A stretch of DNA of 64,000 bases from the NCBI GenBank assembly GCA_003864495.1, contig ML133383.1:889560-953559 (forward strand), written 5' to 3'. The position numbers and the translations under genes are program-made. Below the pieces are notes generated by a model that was given only the letters and a program-made list of their open reading frames with translations, had not been told where the DNA came from and searched no databases. Shown piece after piece: positions 11,581 to 23,298 of this stretch (position 1 is its first letter; each line of letters starts with the position of its first letter). Origin of the DNA: Nemopilema nomurai. Lineage: Eukaryota > Cnidaria > Scyphozoa > Rhizostomeae > Rhizostomatidae.

Positions 11581-11720
11581 TATAAAACACTTCCGTGCAA
11601 GGTTGTGCACGGATATTGTCACGTGACTGGAGAATTCAACATGCTTTCAAATAATGCGAAAAGCCCTTTGATGTTTGCCGGCCTTCCAGACCAGTGTTTT
11701 TCTAATGACTATGGTACGAG

Positions 11721-12605
11721 CAGGCTTCATCCCGTCTGATGAAATACAATAGCCACCAAAACTACCGCTGTCCGCTGAAAAACATTAGGTAAATTAGCCT
11801 CGGAAAGGTGAAAGCCATTCGAGGCCATATGTGACGTCACGTGCAAGTTGGTGAGGGTGGCATAACTAGCAAGAAGATAATCAAGAGTGCAGAGCATCGC
11901 CTGTCCCCGCGACTCTTGGGATCATATAGAAACCAAGATTTGCACCCCACCCCGCTATTTCTCTCTCTCATCATCTCCATGCATCTTTCACTCACAGTCT
12001 CTATTGTTCCTTGTTTAATCCGTCGTTAATTTTATTGTTGTGTAAAACAGCCACATAAAGTCAACAAAACTTGTTTATGTTTTGTCGCGTTAATCGCCTC
12101 AATGGTTGAAGCTGACGTCAAAGAAACAGCATTTCGAAATGCATACCCGTGTTGCCATAGCAATGTCTGGATTGTCGATTGCACCAGTTGTTCAACCTCG
12201 TATGCATATTCATCACTGCTTTACCCATAGAGTAACTCAATGGCTTTACCACTGATGGTGATCTCTATTCTGTGGCTTCACGGTGATCTCTATTCGGTCC
12301 CCATTCTAAATGATTCTGCTGCTAGGTTTTGATTCGCTTACAAGTTCGTTTGGTTTGTGCATTTTTGTTTGCATTTTCCTGTCCTTTTAAGTCCATTCTC
12401 TCATTTTAACGTTGTGCAATCATAATCTCTGTTGCGCAAATGGTATTGTGTTTCTGTGAGGCTTGTTTTCCGCTCTGGTTGGGTAACGACTAGCGGCTCA
12501 CGGCCCACGGCCGCCGTTGTCTACCCCTGCTACCGATTAAATGCAAAACAGCTTCATTCGAGTCTCAAGTTTTCGGGGCTTGGTGCAATTTGCGAATCAG
12601 GACAG
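11721..12605. promoter_or_regulatory. Upstream region of the oxygenase gene
   Basis: No other gene is evident. The frame of the oxygenase exon stays open upstream to at least 12432 but has no ATG before 12606, so this part is probably 5' UTR. Two short near-repeats of GGTGATCTCTATTC-type sequence occur near 12257 and 12281. No clear TATA box was found. Confidence 0.3.
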
Positions 12606-15600
12606 ATGTTGTCGTTAACAAAGAAAATGCTTGCTAGTTTCCAGGCGAAAACCGTAGTAAAAAATGCCTTCTTCTTTGCACGGCATTCTTCGGCGATGCT
12701 TGCTGTTGGTAAGAAGAAAACAGAGGCATTTTCTGTCATAGAACCGGGAGAGATGAGTCTTCCATCGGCTGTTCAACTTCGGGGTCGTCGATTTCTTCCA
12801 GGAGCAGACAAGGACTCGTTTCCGGAACACTTGAGTGGACCGAGGGAGGATTTTCCTTTGGCACTGAGGGCCCAAGGCGATTACAGCATCCAAGAGTGGG
12901 GCAAGTTATGCAGAGAGGAAGCAGACGCGAATTTGCTGCAATACGGAGCGATACTGTTTAGACAGCTGCCTCTGCAATCAACAGCGGATTTTCAACTCCT
13001 GTACCAAAGTATTGGCTATCCTGCCATGAGCTATGTAGGAGGTAGTGCCCATAGAGAAAACATTTCTGCGCAAGTTTATTCAGCGAGTGACGAGCCCCCT
13101 GATTGCTGCATCGATCTTCATAATGAGATGTCCTACTCTCCAGTGTTCAACAAGAAGGTAGGCTGAATTTTTTTCTCGCAAACAGTTGATATGTTTGTGG
13201 TTTGATCGTGGTCAGTTCAGTTGTGCTGGCTGTATCATCAATAGGTAAAATGAGGCCTAAAGACCAAGGTATTTGAATTTCGAAATGGAAGCAATTATTA
13301 AGTTTAATACCTAGATATTGGCATTTGGAAATTAGAACATCACAATTGCTAGAAAAAGCGGAACTATTTTTCGCATACTTAAAAGTACTTTTTTCGTCCG
13401 ACACTCCTCAGAGTATGCAAACGTCGGAAGATAACCAAAAACTGACCGAATAAATAGCCAGATGCGGATCGAAAACACTAGAGGGTGATAAGCAGAGCGC
13501 GTGATTTGTTATAATTGAAATTAGAACAATAATAAAACCCAGAAAGTGGAAGAATTACGAAATGCGTCAGTCAAGATTTTCGTAAGAGAATTAAAGAGCG
13601 TAATCTGTCGTTAGCCATGTCAGTTGATGATTAAAGTCAGAAACCTCTCCTGTTATAACCCACAACGAATGCTGGATTTTTCTATAGCATCCTTATCTTG
13701 CGGTGACCCAGTCAAATACGGCATCCTGGATAAACCGGACCCTAGGACCCCTTTTAGGGTCCTAATGCGCTTAGTGCTGAAAGCAAAAAGGCCCTGAACA
13801 ATAAGATATGTCACCACTTCCGCACAGCTTGGTATTCGCTTGATCTGTTGTTATCTACCAAATCGAAACTTGATTGACCGGGGGATACCTTACGTTCATT
13901 AAAGCTTGGCCATGTAACTCAACCATGTAACCAAACAATTATTGTGTTCAGTCAGAGTAGCGTACAGTTAGGTAGACCTCGTGTTATCAAACGAACGCCA
14001 TTAGGAAGGGTCCTAGGGTCTGGTGGCATCCTTCATATTTCAGGGTCCTTTTAGGGTCCTGTTAGGGTCCTAGGGTCTGGTGGCATCCTTCATATTTCAG
14101 GGTCCTTTTAGGGTCCTGTTAGGGTCTGGTGGCATCGTTCATATTTCAGGGTCCTTATAGGGTCCTGTTAGGGTCCTGTTAGGGTCTGGTGGCATCCTCT
14201 ATATTTCAGGGTCCTTTTAGGGTCCTGTTAGGGTCCTAGGGTCTGGTGGCATCCTTTATATTTCAGGGTCCTTTTAGGGTCCTGTTAGGGTCCTAGGGTC
14301 TGGTGGCATCCTTCATATTTCAGGGTCCTGTTAGGGCCCTAGGGTCTGGTTTCTCCAGGATGCCGTCCAGACTGAATGCCACACCCCGCTCGTTTGACTT
14401 CGCAACATCCGGTTCAGACTAATCACACGAGACAACCAACAAAAATGTAATGCAATTTCTTGATTACTTTTGTAAGGGTTATGATTACTTTCAGAAAAAA
14501 ATGTAACTTGTCCTGCAGGAAGGGTAAGTTTGCTATCAAAAAGGCAATTTTTCTATCAAGAATGGGCAATTTTGAAGTTTAAAGAAAAAGATGGGACAGG
14601 GCCTTGTTAAATAGACTACAAACTGGATGGTAATACTTCTTCAATCGTTTTCTTCAAATTGTTTCTTTCAAACTCAGTCGGTATATCAACATGGTTGGTG
14701 AGGTGCTATTTTATGGATCTGAAGTTGAAGTGCACTGAACAATTATAACACTCAATAACGTGTTTATGACTACATTAAAAATTAGAATATTTGAGTAATC
14801 CATTCCATGACAAATTATAAAAAATCCCAGTGCTGAAATTTTTCAAGCTACTCCAGTTTTTTGGGGAAGAATAGTTTTTTCTAATCTGTGAAGCGCTCAG
14901 CAAAGCCAGTCAAATGGAAAATGAAATTCGAAGAAATTCAAAGAAATTAAATTTTTCAGTGTTCACCCCTTTTCATGTTTTCATCATACAGATTTTCTTG
15001 CGTGCAAATAACATTCGTGACTGGTCGAATGCGTAATTTCATACGAACATGCTATTCATGTAATGCTTGTATAGAATTGTCACTAATGACCTCATTGATG
15101 AGGTATTGTTAATGCTCTTTGTGCTATTTGAAAGAAAGGTGGAATAATAGAGCGGCTAGGAAAATCTGGTGAATTTTCTCACGCAATAAAATTTCTGTTT
15201 AACATAAAAAGGACTGTCTGACACAAGTGTAGTTGTTTGACCCCATTTTAATAATTTCAGCCAAGGCACCAGCTTCTGAAACTTAAGATCTTCAAATCCC
15301 TTTATGAACGATTCCATGGTTGTCCTCGTAGTAAACATACCCAACTGGGCCATATAGGCGTCGGTACGATTTCTTGGAATCATCATGCTTTTTTAGGCCC
15401 AAGTCAAACGTCGTTCTTCTCATGCGCCGAACCTAAAAGTAGTATCAGGCGCATGGGAAGAGCGACGTTTGACTCAATTAAGTGCAGCAGAATCAATTTG
15501 GAGCGACAGAATCAATTTGGAGCGACAAAATCAGTTTTGAGCGGCAGAATCAGTTTGGAGTGACATCAAGTCGCAACCCGGGCCTTAACCAGTTATGGAG

Positions 15601-17286
15601 GGCAATGGCTGCGAGAACGTTCTTTGCTGCTTTGTCTGGCTGGGCCTGTATTGAGGCACCGCGGAGCAGGGGGGGCTGGGGGGCTGGGGGGCTGTAGTCC
15701 CACACTTTTTGCCAAAGCGTAAAAAGTTAAAAAGGCGACGATCATCAATCCACAATAAAGTGGTCTATAAAAATATTTCTGTTGTCAGTCGGGAATTCCG
15801 TCAAGATTCCTATTTTATCGGAAAGTATGGGTGATGATTATGATGATGGTAATACCACACTGAATATAATGATGGATACTTTCTAACCTTGCGTATTAAT
15901 GGAAACCGCTTTATTGTCTGTTGCTACCGTTGTGATTTTTTTAATTGATAGTTTTTTATCGCAAAGTTCACCAGTCACGAATTTCAGCGACCCTTGCAAT
16001 TATATTGATTTAATTTTCGTTGTTTAATTCATATTTCGTGATGTCTAATAGTTGCATCTTATAGTCACATGTCCTTGGCCTGTTGCGTTCTGTTGAGGCT
16101 TGTTGTTGCATTAATACAGACAACATCAAAAGATTCTCTCTCGTGTGCTCCTTCTACCAATTAAGCCGATCGCCATACGATTTCTGCCTTCATGCACCAC
16201 CCTCGTCCAACTCCTACTTCTGAGAAATAACTATCTTCCGTTTTTAGTTCTTCTTTTTCTGCTTGGTGCCCCCGGAGTATGGCGGAGAATCTGTGCTCAG
16301 CAAAAACAATGATCTATTTGTCCAACTTGACAAGAAGTACGTAGACAAAATTAAAGAGAAAAGAATTCGATACATCAGGCACTGTCCAGATGGAGCGTCT
16401 TCCAACTACCTGACTTGGCAAAGGGTTTTTAAAGTCGAAACAAAAGAGGTATCATTTCATTCATTAACCGTCACGTTTTGTTGTATGCTTCGTTCAGGAT
16501 AATCTAACACTGAGGTCATCTAGTATTACCTGTTGGGGCCTATACTTGTTTAATCCGGTAAACACCCGTGTCTAGAAAACTGTTGCCAATGAAAGTGATT
16601 CCAGGGAAGTGATTGAAAAGTCAAGAGTGATTGAAAGTTAAAGTGTTCATTGCATTTAGAAGCAGCACTGGGTAGCGAAGAACTAAGAATTGTTTCGTGA
16701 CGAACTCCACTATAGAATAATGAATTTGAGCGAATTTAAATGATATACATAAAATTCCTTTAGATTTTTTTTCTATTTTGTGGAACATAGAAAACGACAT
16801 TGGCAATTTTGATTTGTGATGAATTCAATGCGTCAAGAATTTGGTCGTTAAATGCGTAAAGAATTTGTTGTCATGTCTCTTTAGGATGCAGAGAAAGAAA
16901 TGGTCAGACTTGGAGTTGACTGGGAATGGAAAGATAACTCTCTTTCATTTTGGTACCTGAAAGATCCAATGGAGCCTCACTATATAACTGGGGAACCAAT
17001 CTGGTTCAATCAAGCGCACGCCAATCATGCGTCTTATTACAAAGCGCACCCCTCATTTCAAGACTTGAACATTCCAGATGACGAGTACCCTTTGCATGCG
17101 ACATATGGCGATGGGGAGGAGTTCGAGCCAGAGTTTTTGCAGCAAATCAGAGATGCTGGCTGGAAAAGGGCAGTTGGTATACCTTGGTGCAAGAGCGATG
17201 TTATCATTCTGGACAACATGCTGGTACAACATGCCAGACTCAGTTTTATGGGCAAACGAAAGATTACAGTTGCTCTGTCGAATTGA
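12606..17286 (+). CDS. TauD/TfdA-type Fe(II)/2-oxoglutarate dioxygenase (clavaminate-synthase-like)
   Basis: Three exons, 12606-13157, 16248-16448 and 16885-17286, all joined at phase 0, give 384 residues. The iron ligands are visible: HNE of IDLHNEMSYSP at about residues 172-174 and the distal His in DNMLVQHARL at about 367, followed by the 2-oxoglutarate-binding Arg in GKRKI (about 376). FFFFCLVPPEYGGES matches the conserved FFFC-x-GGET core, and the arrangement closely follows plant and bacterial clavaminate-synthase-like proteins such as Arabidopsis At3g21360. The first in-frame ATG is at 12606. The N-terminus has repeated basic/hydrophobic segments and could be a mitochondrial targeting peptide, and other starts at 12627 or beyond are possible. 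The substrate is unknown. The first intron (3.1 kb) holds a minisatellite, a hairpin and short repeats. AATAAA lies at 17419. Confidence 0.9.
13719..14365. repeat. Minisatellite (57-bp unit) bounded by inverted repeats
   Basis: About six tandem copies of a roughly 49-60 bp unit, each containing TAGGGTCTGGTGGCATCC followed by ATATTTCAGGGTCC and one or two TTAGGGTCCT blocks, span 14008-14345. The block is flanked by inverted arms: CGGCATCCTGGATAAACCGG at 13719 and the near-complement of it ending at 14365, about 27 of 32 bases matching. This looks like a foldback or MITE whose interior amplified into a minisatellite. It sits in intron 1 of the oxygenase gene. No target-site duplication is evident. 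Confidence 0.8.
15402..15474. repeat. Perfect-looking hairpin, 27-bp arms
   Basis: Arms AGTCAAACGTCGTTCTTCTC...GCGCC at 15402-15428 and the complementary 15448-15474 pair at 25 of 27 positions across a 19-bp loop. It may be a very short foldback element or a structured RNA. It lies within intron 1 of the oxygenase gene. Confidence 0.75.
15484..15567. repeat. 19-bp tandem repeat GAATCAATTTGGAGCGACA
   Basis: Four adjacent copies of GAATCAATTTGGAGCGACA with a few substitutions, just after the 15402-15474 hairpin. Intronic. Confidence 0.85.
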
Positions 17287-17418
17287 AAGGTATCGCTCAA
17301 AGCTGTATTATCTTGTGAAGCCTTCAATCCAAGAAATCTTCCCCACAACACAAGTCAATATTCAAATCTGAGAACCGCTTTGCTCCAGTTGCTTTAAGTA
17401 TTGTAGGGAGAAGTAGTG

Positions 17419-17424
17419 AATAAA
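17419..17424 (+). terminator. Polyadenylation signal of the oxygenase gene
   Basis: AATAAA 133 bp after the stop codon at 17284-17286, on the coding strand, the expected position for a short 3' UTR. Confidence 0.6.
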
Positions 17425-17617
17425 GCTGTCATGCTACAAATTCGATTTCAATTAATAGTGGCTTTTTCATAAGGTAGATATATGGCCTAAACAGCTGGCC
17501 TAGCAGTGAGGTACTAGAAAGAGGCTAAACAATAATAGATTCACTCATCGCATGCTTTGTATGTCCAACAGGATCATTATGCTTGGTGCCGACTTTTAAA
17601 AATATTTGTTGTCACCA

Positions 17618-17882
17618 GTAATCGTTTGAATAAGCGCCCGTCTCAAATAAGCACCCCTGTCTAGCCTTGTCCTAAGGAACTAATCGTGGGTGAAGACCAT
17701 GAAAGTAAAAAGCAAATTGATATTTTTTAGAGTACTAACAATTAATTGTTTATCAGTTATTTACGTGTTTGACTTTTGTTTTTAATCCTTATTTTTAAAG
17801 AAGTAATTGGCCATTTTGATAAGCACCCTCATTGAAAGCAGAGAAATCAAATAAGCGCCTGGGTGCTTATTCGAACGATTAC
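17618..17882. mobile_element. MITE with 23-bp terminal inverted repeats
   Basis: GTAATCGTTTGAATAAGCGC at 17618 is mirrored by the complement ending at 17882 with two mismatches in 23. The interior has further AAATAAGC-GCC motifs in both orientations, so the element is partly palindromic throughout. Length 265 bp, non-coding. No convincing target duplication; flanking CA/AG is uninformative. Confidence 0.75.
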
Positions 17883-17889
17883 AGTAATT

Positions 17890-19012
17890 TGATTTCCGTA
17901 ATCTTCAATTCTAGTATGGCGCTATCTATTGCTTTGAGTATTTGCTTCTAATTTAGTTTTTGAATACAGAATTTTTGTTCAAATTTGGAATGAATAATTT
18001 TGGGGATTTAATTTGGGGATTTAAATATGGCATGAATAATTTGGGGATTTAATCAATTTTGGAGTGTTAATGGTTAAAGGTACAGTTTCACTTACATTTC
18101 AAGGTTGTAAAATTGTTTGAGTCAACAAGAATCCTACTAACTTGTAGATTTTGGATAAACAGAGTCAGACTGAAGCCCCACTCTTGATCTAGTACGAATA
18201 GCCATTTTTTCATTGCAATTATTGTATCCGGTAACAGATCAGTAATTTATTGCAAGAGCTACTTGACCAGTAATACTCTGCAAATCAGAGCAAGGACTGC
18301 TCTACTTCTTAGGAACATATGTTCAGGACAGAAAGGGCAAACACACGATTATAGTGGCAAAACAACAGCAAATAAAGAAAATACAAACTTTTTACTACGG
18401 GCAGGAAGCAGCTGCTTCCTCCAAGCATTGATGTAAATAAGGATACATTTTAAAAATACCAAGCACTCTTTAGATAGCATTCAAAATTGTAACTGGTGGC
18501 GCTTGATTAAGATTTTTGTAGCATCAAAAATGAGATCGCTTTATTTTTGAAATTGCTGTTAATTATTACAAATAAGCTGTAGCAGCTGAGTTTTACAGTA
18601 AAACATATTAAATGATATTATAATTCCTTTCAAAGGAGAAACTGTTTTTTTTCTCGAAAATTCTGCAAAACACAAATATGATGTCACTTTACTATGTATC
18701 TAAATTTTATAGTGCTAGAGTGAGACTTAACCTGGTTGGTGTTGTTAGTAAAACATGATTTAATAAGCATATGGATGGACACCTCCTGGCAACTTATTGC
18801 TAATCTAATCTATTTTGTTGAAAAATTTTTACATGCCCTAAATATTTGTAAAAATTGTAGACATTTCCTTGTGATTGTAAGAAAACCAGCCTGAAATTAC
18901 CAGACATCATCTTTACTATCCCCACAGATAAAGTGGATGTAGGTGATTTTATATTTGAATGACAATAAGACATTACATTAAAATGTACTTGTGGGTAAAA
19001 CAATGAAATGTT
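17890..19012. other. Gene-free stretch between oxygenase and VHL genes
   Basis: AT-rich, no supported gene. It has a local repeat of TTTGGGGATTTAA (about three copies near 17998-18052). The two flanking genes are convergent, so both 3' ends face this segment. Confidence 0.5.
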
Positions 19013-19018
19013 TTTATT
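19013..19018 (-). terminator. Candidate polyadenylation signal of the VHL gene
   Basis: TTTATT on the plus strand (AATAAA on the coding strand) about 117 bp beyond the VHL stop codon. Confidence 0.4.
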
Positions 19019-19134
19019 TCTCATGAGAAAGCTCTTGAAGCACAACTTGCTTCGCCGATTCAGGCAATGATTCCATATCAACTATTTTCTTTGATGTTTC
19101 TTTTTCGGAAGATTTCCCCATTGATTTGACAAGT

Positions 19135-20546
19135 TCAGAAAAGCCAGCTATCATGAACATCAACAAGTTTTTCTTTGATGCTTTGAGGAATTTCCAATTG
19201 CATGATCTCCGTTTTCCCAAGATATTTACAGACCTGCAGGCAACATGCAATCTCCAAGGGAAGAACTGAAAGTTAAGTACAAGTAAAGGGCAGCATTAAT
19301 AAAGGATGTATTTATTAATAGACTCTCAGTCAATAACATTAAAAAACAAAGAAGGGATTTTTACTCTATTCTGTATCAAAGTCCATCATCATAACCTCCA
19401 TTTGATAACAGTTCTAGGTGGACTACAGTATCTAAAGTTTCATCAAATCATTTCTTGTCAACATGCTATGTATTATTAGTAGAATATGGACCTGAGATTC
19501 AAAATTGAATAAAACTTATAGTACTTTGATTTTATAGATGAAAACATTCTGCTGTGCAATTTATTTTGCATTTATCAACACCTGGTGTAAATATTCATTC
19601 ACAATGAGTATTGATGGGTAGGTATTAGCTATGAGTGGAATTTTCATCAAGTTACCTGCATTTGTAATGTAAGCATCAAGATGCATGTTGATATCAGGAT
19701 TCGAAGAATCACCCACGTTGCTATGATTGTCTTGGATTGGGTTAATCTTCAAGAGAATGAGGCAGTAACAATTTTTAAACAGTCTTAGGCAACTATTTTG
19801 AAATGTTGAAAACAGTAGAGGTAGGAACAACAAACCAAAATACAATGAAAATAAATTGTCAACTGATCGACTTAGCACAAAGGTAAGAAATAAAGCAATG
19901 AAAAAACTCCTTCATCGACTATTTTGGGGAATAAATCACAGAATATCCAATCTATTGGTTGTAAACAATAAGCTCGACCATGTGAAAATAGATTTCACAA
20001 AGCCCCTTTTAGAATCAAATGTGTAACATAAATCTAATGTAAACAGAATTTAGGATTACGGTGATACATCATCTGCTATGTTCTAGAGAGATCTTCTAAA
20101 AACAGGATAACTCCATGTCACACACCTTTTGTACCACGCACGAGCACATCTTCGCTTGACTAAAAGATCTATGTTCACCATTCTAGAAAACCAATGATAC
20201 TTACTCTCAGCCTGTTTACTTTTCGTTCTTCTAGAGACAAATCTTGCAATGAAATTGGCCTGAGCACACGGCTAAAATTGATCGCAAGCAACTGCTTCTT
20301 CTTCTGGTCCACGGCTACCCAAGGGTGAGTTAAGAAAGAGTTTAATTCAAGACCTTTTCCATTTGCCGTAGTCCTTTTTATCCATCCATAAAAGACTGGC
20401 TTTCCTTTGAAATCAATCCAATATATCGATACATTATTTTCGGTGAGATTTCGAAATGTTATTTTATAGGGAACTTTACTCTCAGTTGATTTGCAAGAAT
20501 GGCCTTGAATTAGGCCAATGATTTCTTTACGCTTTTTATCCATCAT
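19135..20546 (-). CDS. VHL: von Hippel-Lindau tumour suppressor homologue
   Basis: Substrate-recognition subunit of the Cul2-elongin B/C E3 ligase that binds hydroxylated HIF-alpha. Two exons, 20205-20546 and 19135-19251, are joined at phase 0 (donor gtaagt after AGA, acceptor ttggag) to 152 residues starting at ATG 20544-20546. The beta domain reads ITFRNLT..IYWIDFKGKPVFYGW..NSFLTHPW. The residues equivalent to human W88, Y98, S111, H115 and W117, which form the hydroxyproline pocket, are all present here as W43, Y53, S70, H74 and W76. The alpha domain is in exon 2 (ACCLQVCKYLGKTEIMQLEI), matching the elongin C-binding RCLQVVRSL-type helix. The protein ends early, shortly after this helix. 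A second Met codon follows the first. A different frame through exon 2 stays open longer and is discussed under findings. Confidence 0.9.
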
Positions 20547-20559
20547 CAAGCCTGCTCAT

Positions 20560-23298
20560 CAACAATTTCATACATTTTGCCAGCCCTTGACATCCGCCCA
20601 AATCGATTTTTATCAATATCCAGGTCCATAATTGCTAGCTTTGCATTTCAACAACATCGAAGTCCATTTCTTGTTTTCTTTAGCGAAGTGAGGCTAAACC
20701 AAAACGAGGCGGAAATATTTCCGCGAAACTAAAAGAGCTTTCTTCCGAGGATGTTGTTGTTACAATAAATTATTGCAATTTTGTTTATCTTTCAGATTGA
20801 AAATCATGTTGATCTTAAACGTGGCAGGGCTGATCCAGAAAAAAATTTGAAGGGAAAGGAGCGGGGGGTGGGGGGGGTGTAGTTGATAAAAGAGGCACAG
20901 AAAATTTTTCAGAAATTTATGACGAGTGCAGGCTTTATCAAACAATTTCTGACTTTAACTTCTGAAAAAAGGGTCCTCTATTTATGTTCTATAGAAATAA
21001 CTTGAACATAATTTTAACATAGTACGATAAAGTCTGAACACAACTAAAGGCATCTATGTTCAGCGTTGGCACCACATAATTGAACCTTCACTCTTAGCCC
21101 TCCACATAATGGTGAAGTTTAGTGACATAGGAAGGCCCATCGTGTCTTCTAGAGGGGCTAAAAATTCATCTCCAGGACAAAAATTTGACAAAATATATAC
21201 CATACCGCTCAGAATAGACAGTTCAACAATTCTTATTGGTTACTAATTTTCAGGAAAAATTATGGAGGGGAGGGTTCATGCTAAAACTCTGGTGAGAGAC
21301 AGTGGGGATAGAAAGAAAAGGCGATTGGTTCAGATTGCATACTTCAATGATGTTGAATTGACTGAGAGGATTTTACTGAACACACATGTGCATCTTCAAG
21401 CGATTATTTTGGGCAAGCATTATCGTGCAACAAAAGGTTTTAACTGCAAATGAGGCGGTGCCTGAAGGCTTGTTATCTCTTCAAGAGAAATATTCAAAAA
21501 AGTTTTCAAAAGGGGTGCAAAATTTCAAAGAACGGGGCTTGCCGCCCCCCTCAATCCTACACTGAAACATGGTATGATGCTTTATTTTTGCATAAAGTAA
21601 TTAATTAACTTGGATTCGATTTTCTTTTAGAAGGAATGACCTCAAATCTTCTCAATGATAGCTAGTTGAAGGAAAGCCACCACAATTCGTAAAAACATGT
21701 TATTGCTAATAATTAGAAATATATTTTTATTATTATCATATCATCGTCATATAATTTTCATACTAAATATTTATCAATGATAGGTTCAAATGAGCATATT
21801 ATCGATAATTAACTAGATAAGTGGACCCTGTACAAGGGTGTTGATCTCGGATTGAAGTTATTTAATGGTTAGTACAGAAAACGGTTGACCAACATGGAAA
21901 GAAAATTGATTTAGTGTCGGCGGTTTTTCATTTTTAGAAAGTGCGGCCAGTTTTGCGGTTGAATCGTGAACAAAAATCCCAAAGGCCGTATAATACTTTT
22001 AGAGACTTGGAGCACTTTCTTTTTGCAACCGGAGGAGTGATTATATGAAACAACTATGCAGTGATACAACGATAAATTGCCAAGCATCGCCATATTTCGC
22101 TTTTCTACTCTATCCTCGATTAGGTCACCGTTTCTTTTCGAGGGGGAGTTTTAAAGGGGGTGTAGGTTATTGAATCTTTTAACTCTTCCTAGGCAATGTG
22201 TTTAAAAAAATACCTAATGATATGGACGCGTTTTTTCGATGGGGGCGTTTAATGGAGAGGGCGTTTAATTGAAGCATTACGGTAGTTTATCTTGCTTTAT
22301 CTGCTTGTCAGTTTATTGATATTTTGATATTTTTTTCTTTTTCTTGCATGTCTTGATCATGTATAGAAACTTGATAGATAACTGTTAAGAGCTTTAACGC
22401 TTGATAAAGTAGGACTAGATCTACTGTCGATAAGTCTTCAAGATTTATTGACGACTTCCTGAGACACAACTCCAGTTTCACACATTACATTGCCGCCTCT
22501 TTTGTCATCAAAACCGGCCTATTTTGAATGGAAAACCAGCTCAAGGTGAACAAGGCAACATGTACCTCGGACCCTAAGCCGGGTGCAACTCTGCATACAG
22601 CAAACAGGTAGGATCGTGGGATTTCTCACAAGGTTACCTTCCCATGCCCTGCATCATTTGTTTTCCGCAAGGGTCTGGACCCCAGCTAGTCAAGGAGGCT
22701 CAGTCCCATTCTCCCTGTTTCAAAGTGATGTCGTGATAATTATCCCCAGCCGCGGCTTTTGATGTTATGCCTAAGTTGTTCTTTCTAATTCGTTGCAAAT
22801 AACATGGGATGATACAAAAGTCGAAATTTGAAGGACATATTATAGTACTTTGCCAGCTTTTCTTGAAGCTATTTTGTACCAACACCGTGCGACATTTTCA
22901 CATTTTATTGCATTGTTATCACTACAAATAGGCCTTGTCACCTCCGCGTCTCTTGAGTACAACTAAACAACATGGCCGTTCCCTTGAGTTGCATTAAGTA
23001 TTACTCAACTTAATTTAAATGTTTTAGGCCAGTAACATTTACGTCAGTGCTAATTGCGAATTATTCTCCACTCTTGATAAAAGCCAGAGACCTGTAAGCT
23101 CAGCAACTTTCAGTGGAGTTTAAAAACGCGGCATCAGTTTTTTCTGAAATCTTCTACAAGACAAGAACAACGTTTTCAATGCCTTAGCGAATCCACGCTT
23201 CTGGTTTTTGGTTCAGCCCATGAAAGGGTGAAGTTGTTGTCTTTAAGCTGGTTTGGACCCAAGTCTATACTCGCCGTTGGAAAGAGGGTCCCTTGAAG
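20560..23298. other. Upstream region of VHL and gene-free stretch
   Basis: The segment from 20547 to about 20750 should hold the VHL promoter (minus strand) and starts with GC-richer sequence. The rest is AT-rich with no supported gene. Near 22130-22270 there are blocks of GGGGGCGTTTAAT type that look like MITE ends (ATTGAAGCATTACGGTA). A weak TATA-like GATAAAAG lies near 23076, upstream of the 23.3-kb gene. Confidence 0.4.

Larger units (their letters stand above)
10179..11713. mobile_element. 1.5-kb DNA transposon with about 100-bp terminal inverted repeats and THAP remnant (P-like)
   Basis: The two ends are inverted repeats. The first ~50 bp match almost perfectly (starting CATAGTC, sharing AGAAAAACACTGGTCTGGAA and GCCGGCAAACATCAAA). 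A second conserved block, AGTCACGTGACA-TATCCGTGCA, follows about 80 bp in from each end. Flanks carry a 7-bp direct repeat GTACGAG (10172-10178 and 11714-11720). Inside are a plus-strand THAP-type zinc-finger frame next to the left end and a minus-strand acidic frame next to the right end. Known: THAP domains and 7-8 bp target duplications fit the P-element superfamily; Kolobok elements also carry THAP but use TTAA. No transposase catalytic core is visible, so this copy is probably non-autonomous. It lies between the IGFBP-like gene and the oxygenase gene. Confidence 0.8.

Noticed and set aside
12432..12605. N-terminal extension of the oxygenase by 58 codons
   Set aside because: It would need a TTG start; the first in-frame ATG is at 12606.
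14008..14345. CRISPR-like or telomeric array from TTAGGGTCC repeats
   Set aside because: Units are continuous without unique spacers, and TTAGGG is always followed by TCC, so it is an interstitial minisatellite.
381..20546. Functional cluster of prefoldin and VHL
   Set aside because: It is prefoldin 3 (VBP1), not prefoldin 1, that is known to bind VHL, and the genes are 18 kb apart with unrelated genes between; treated as chance.
12606..20546. Functional link between the 2OG oxygenase and VHL as a hydroxylation/degradation pair
   Set aside because: The oxygenase is TauD-type, not a prolyl hydroxylase, and neighbouring position in animals is weak evidence.
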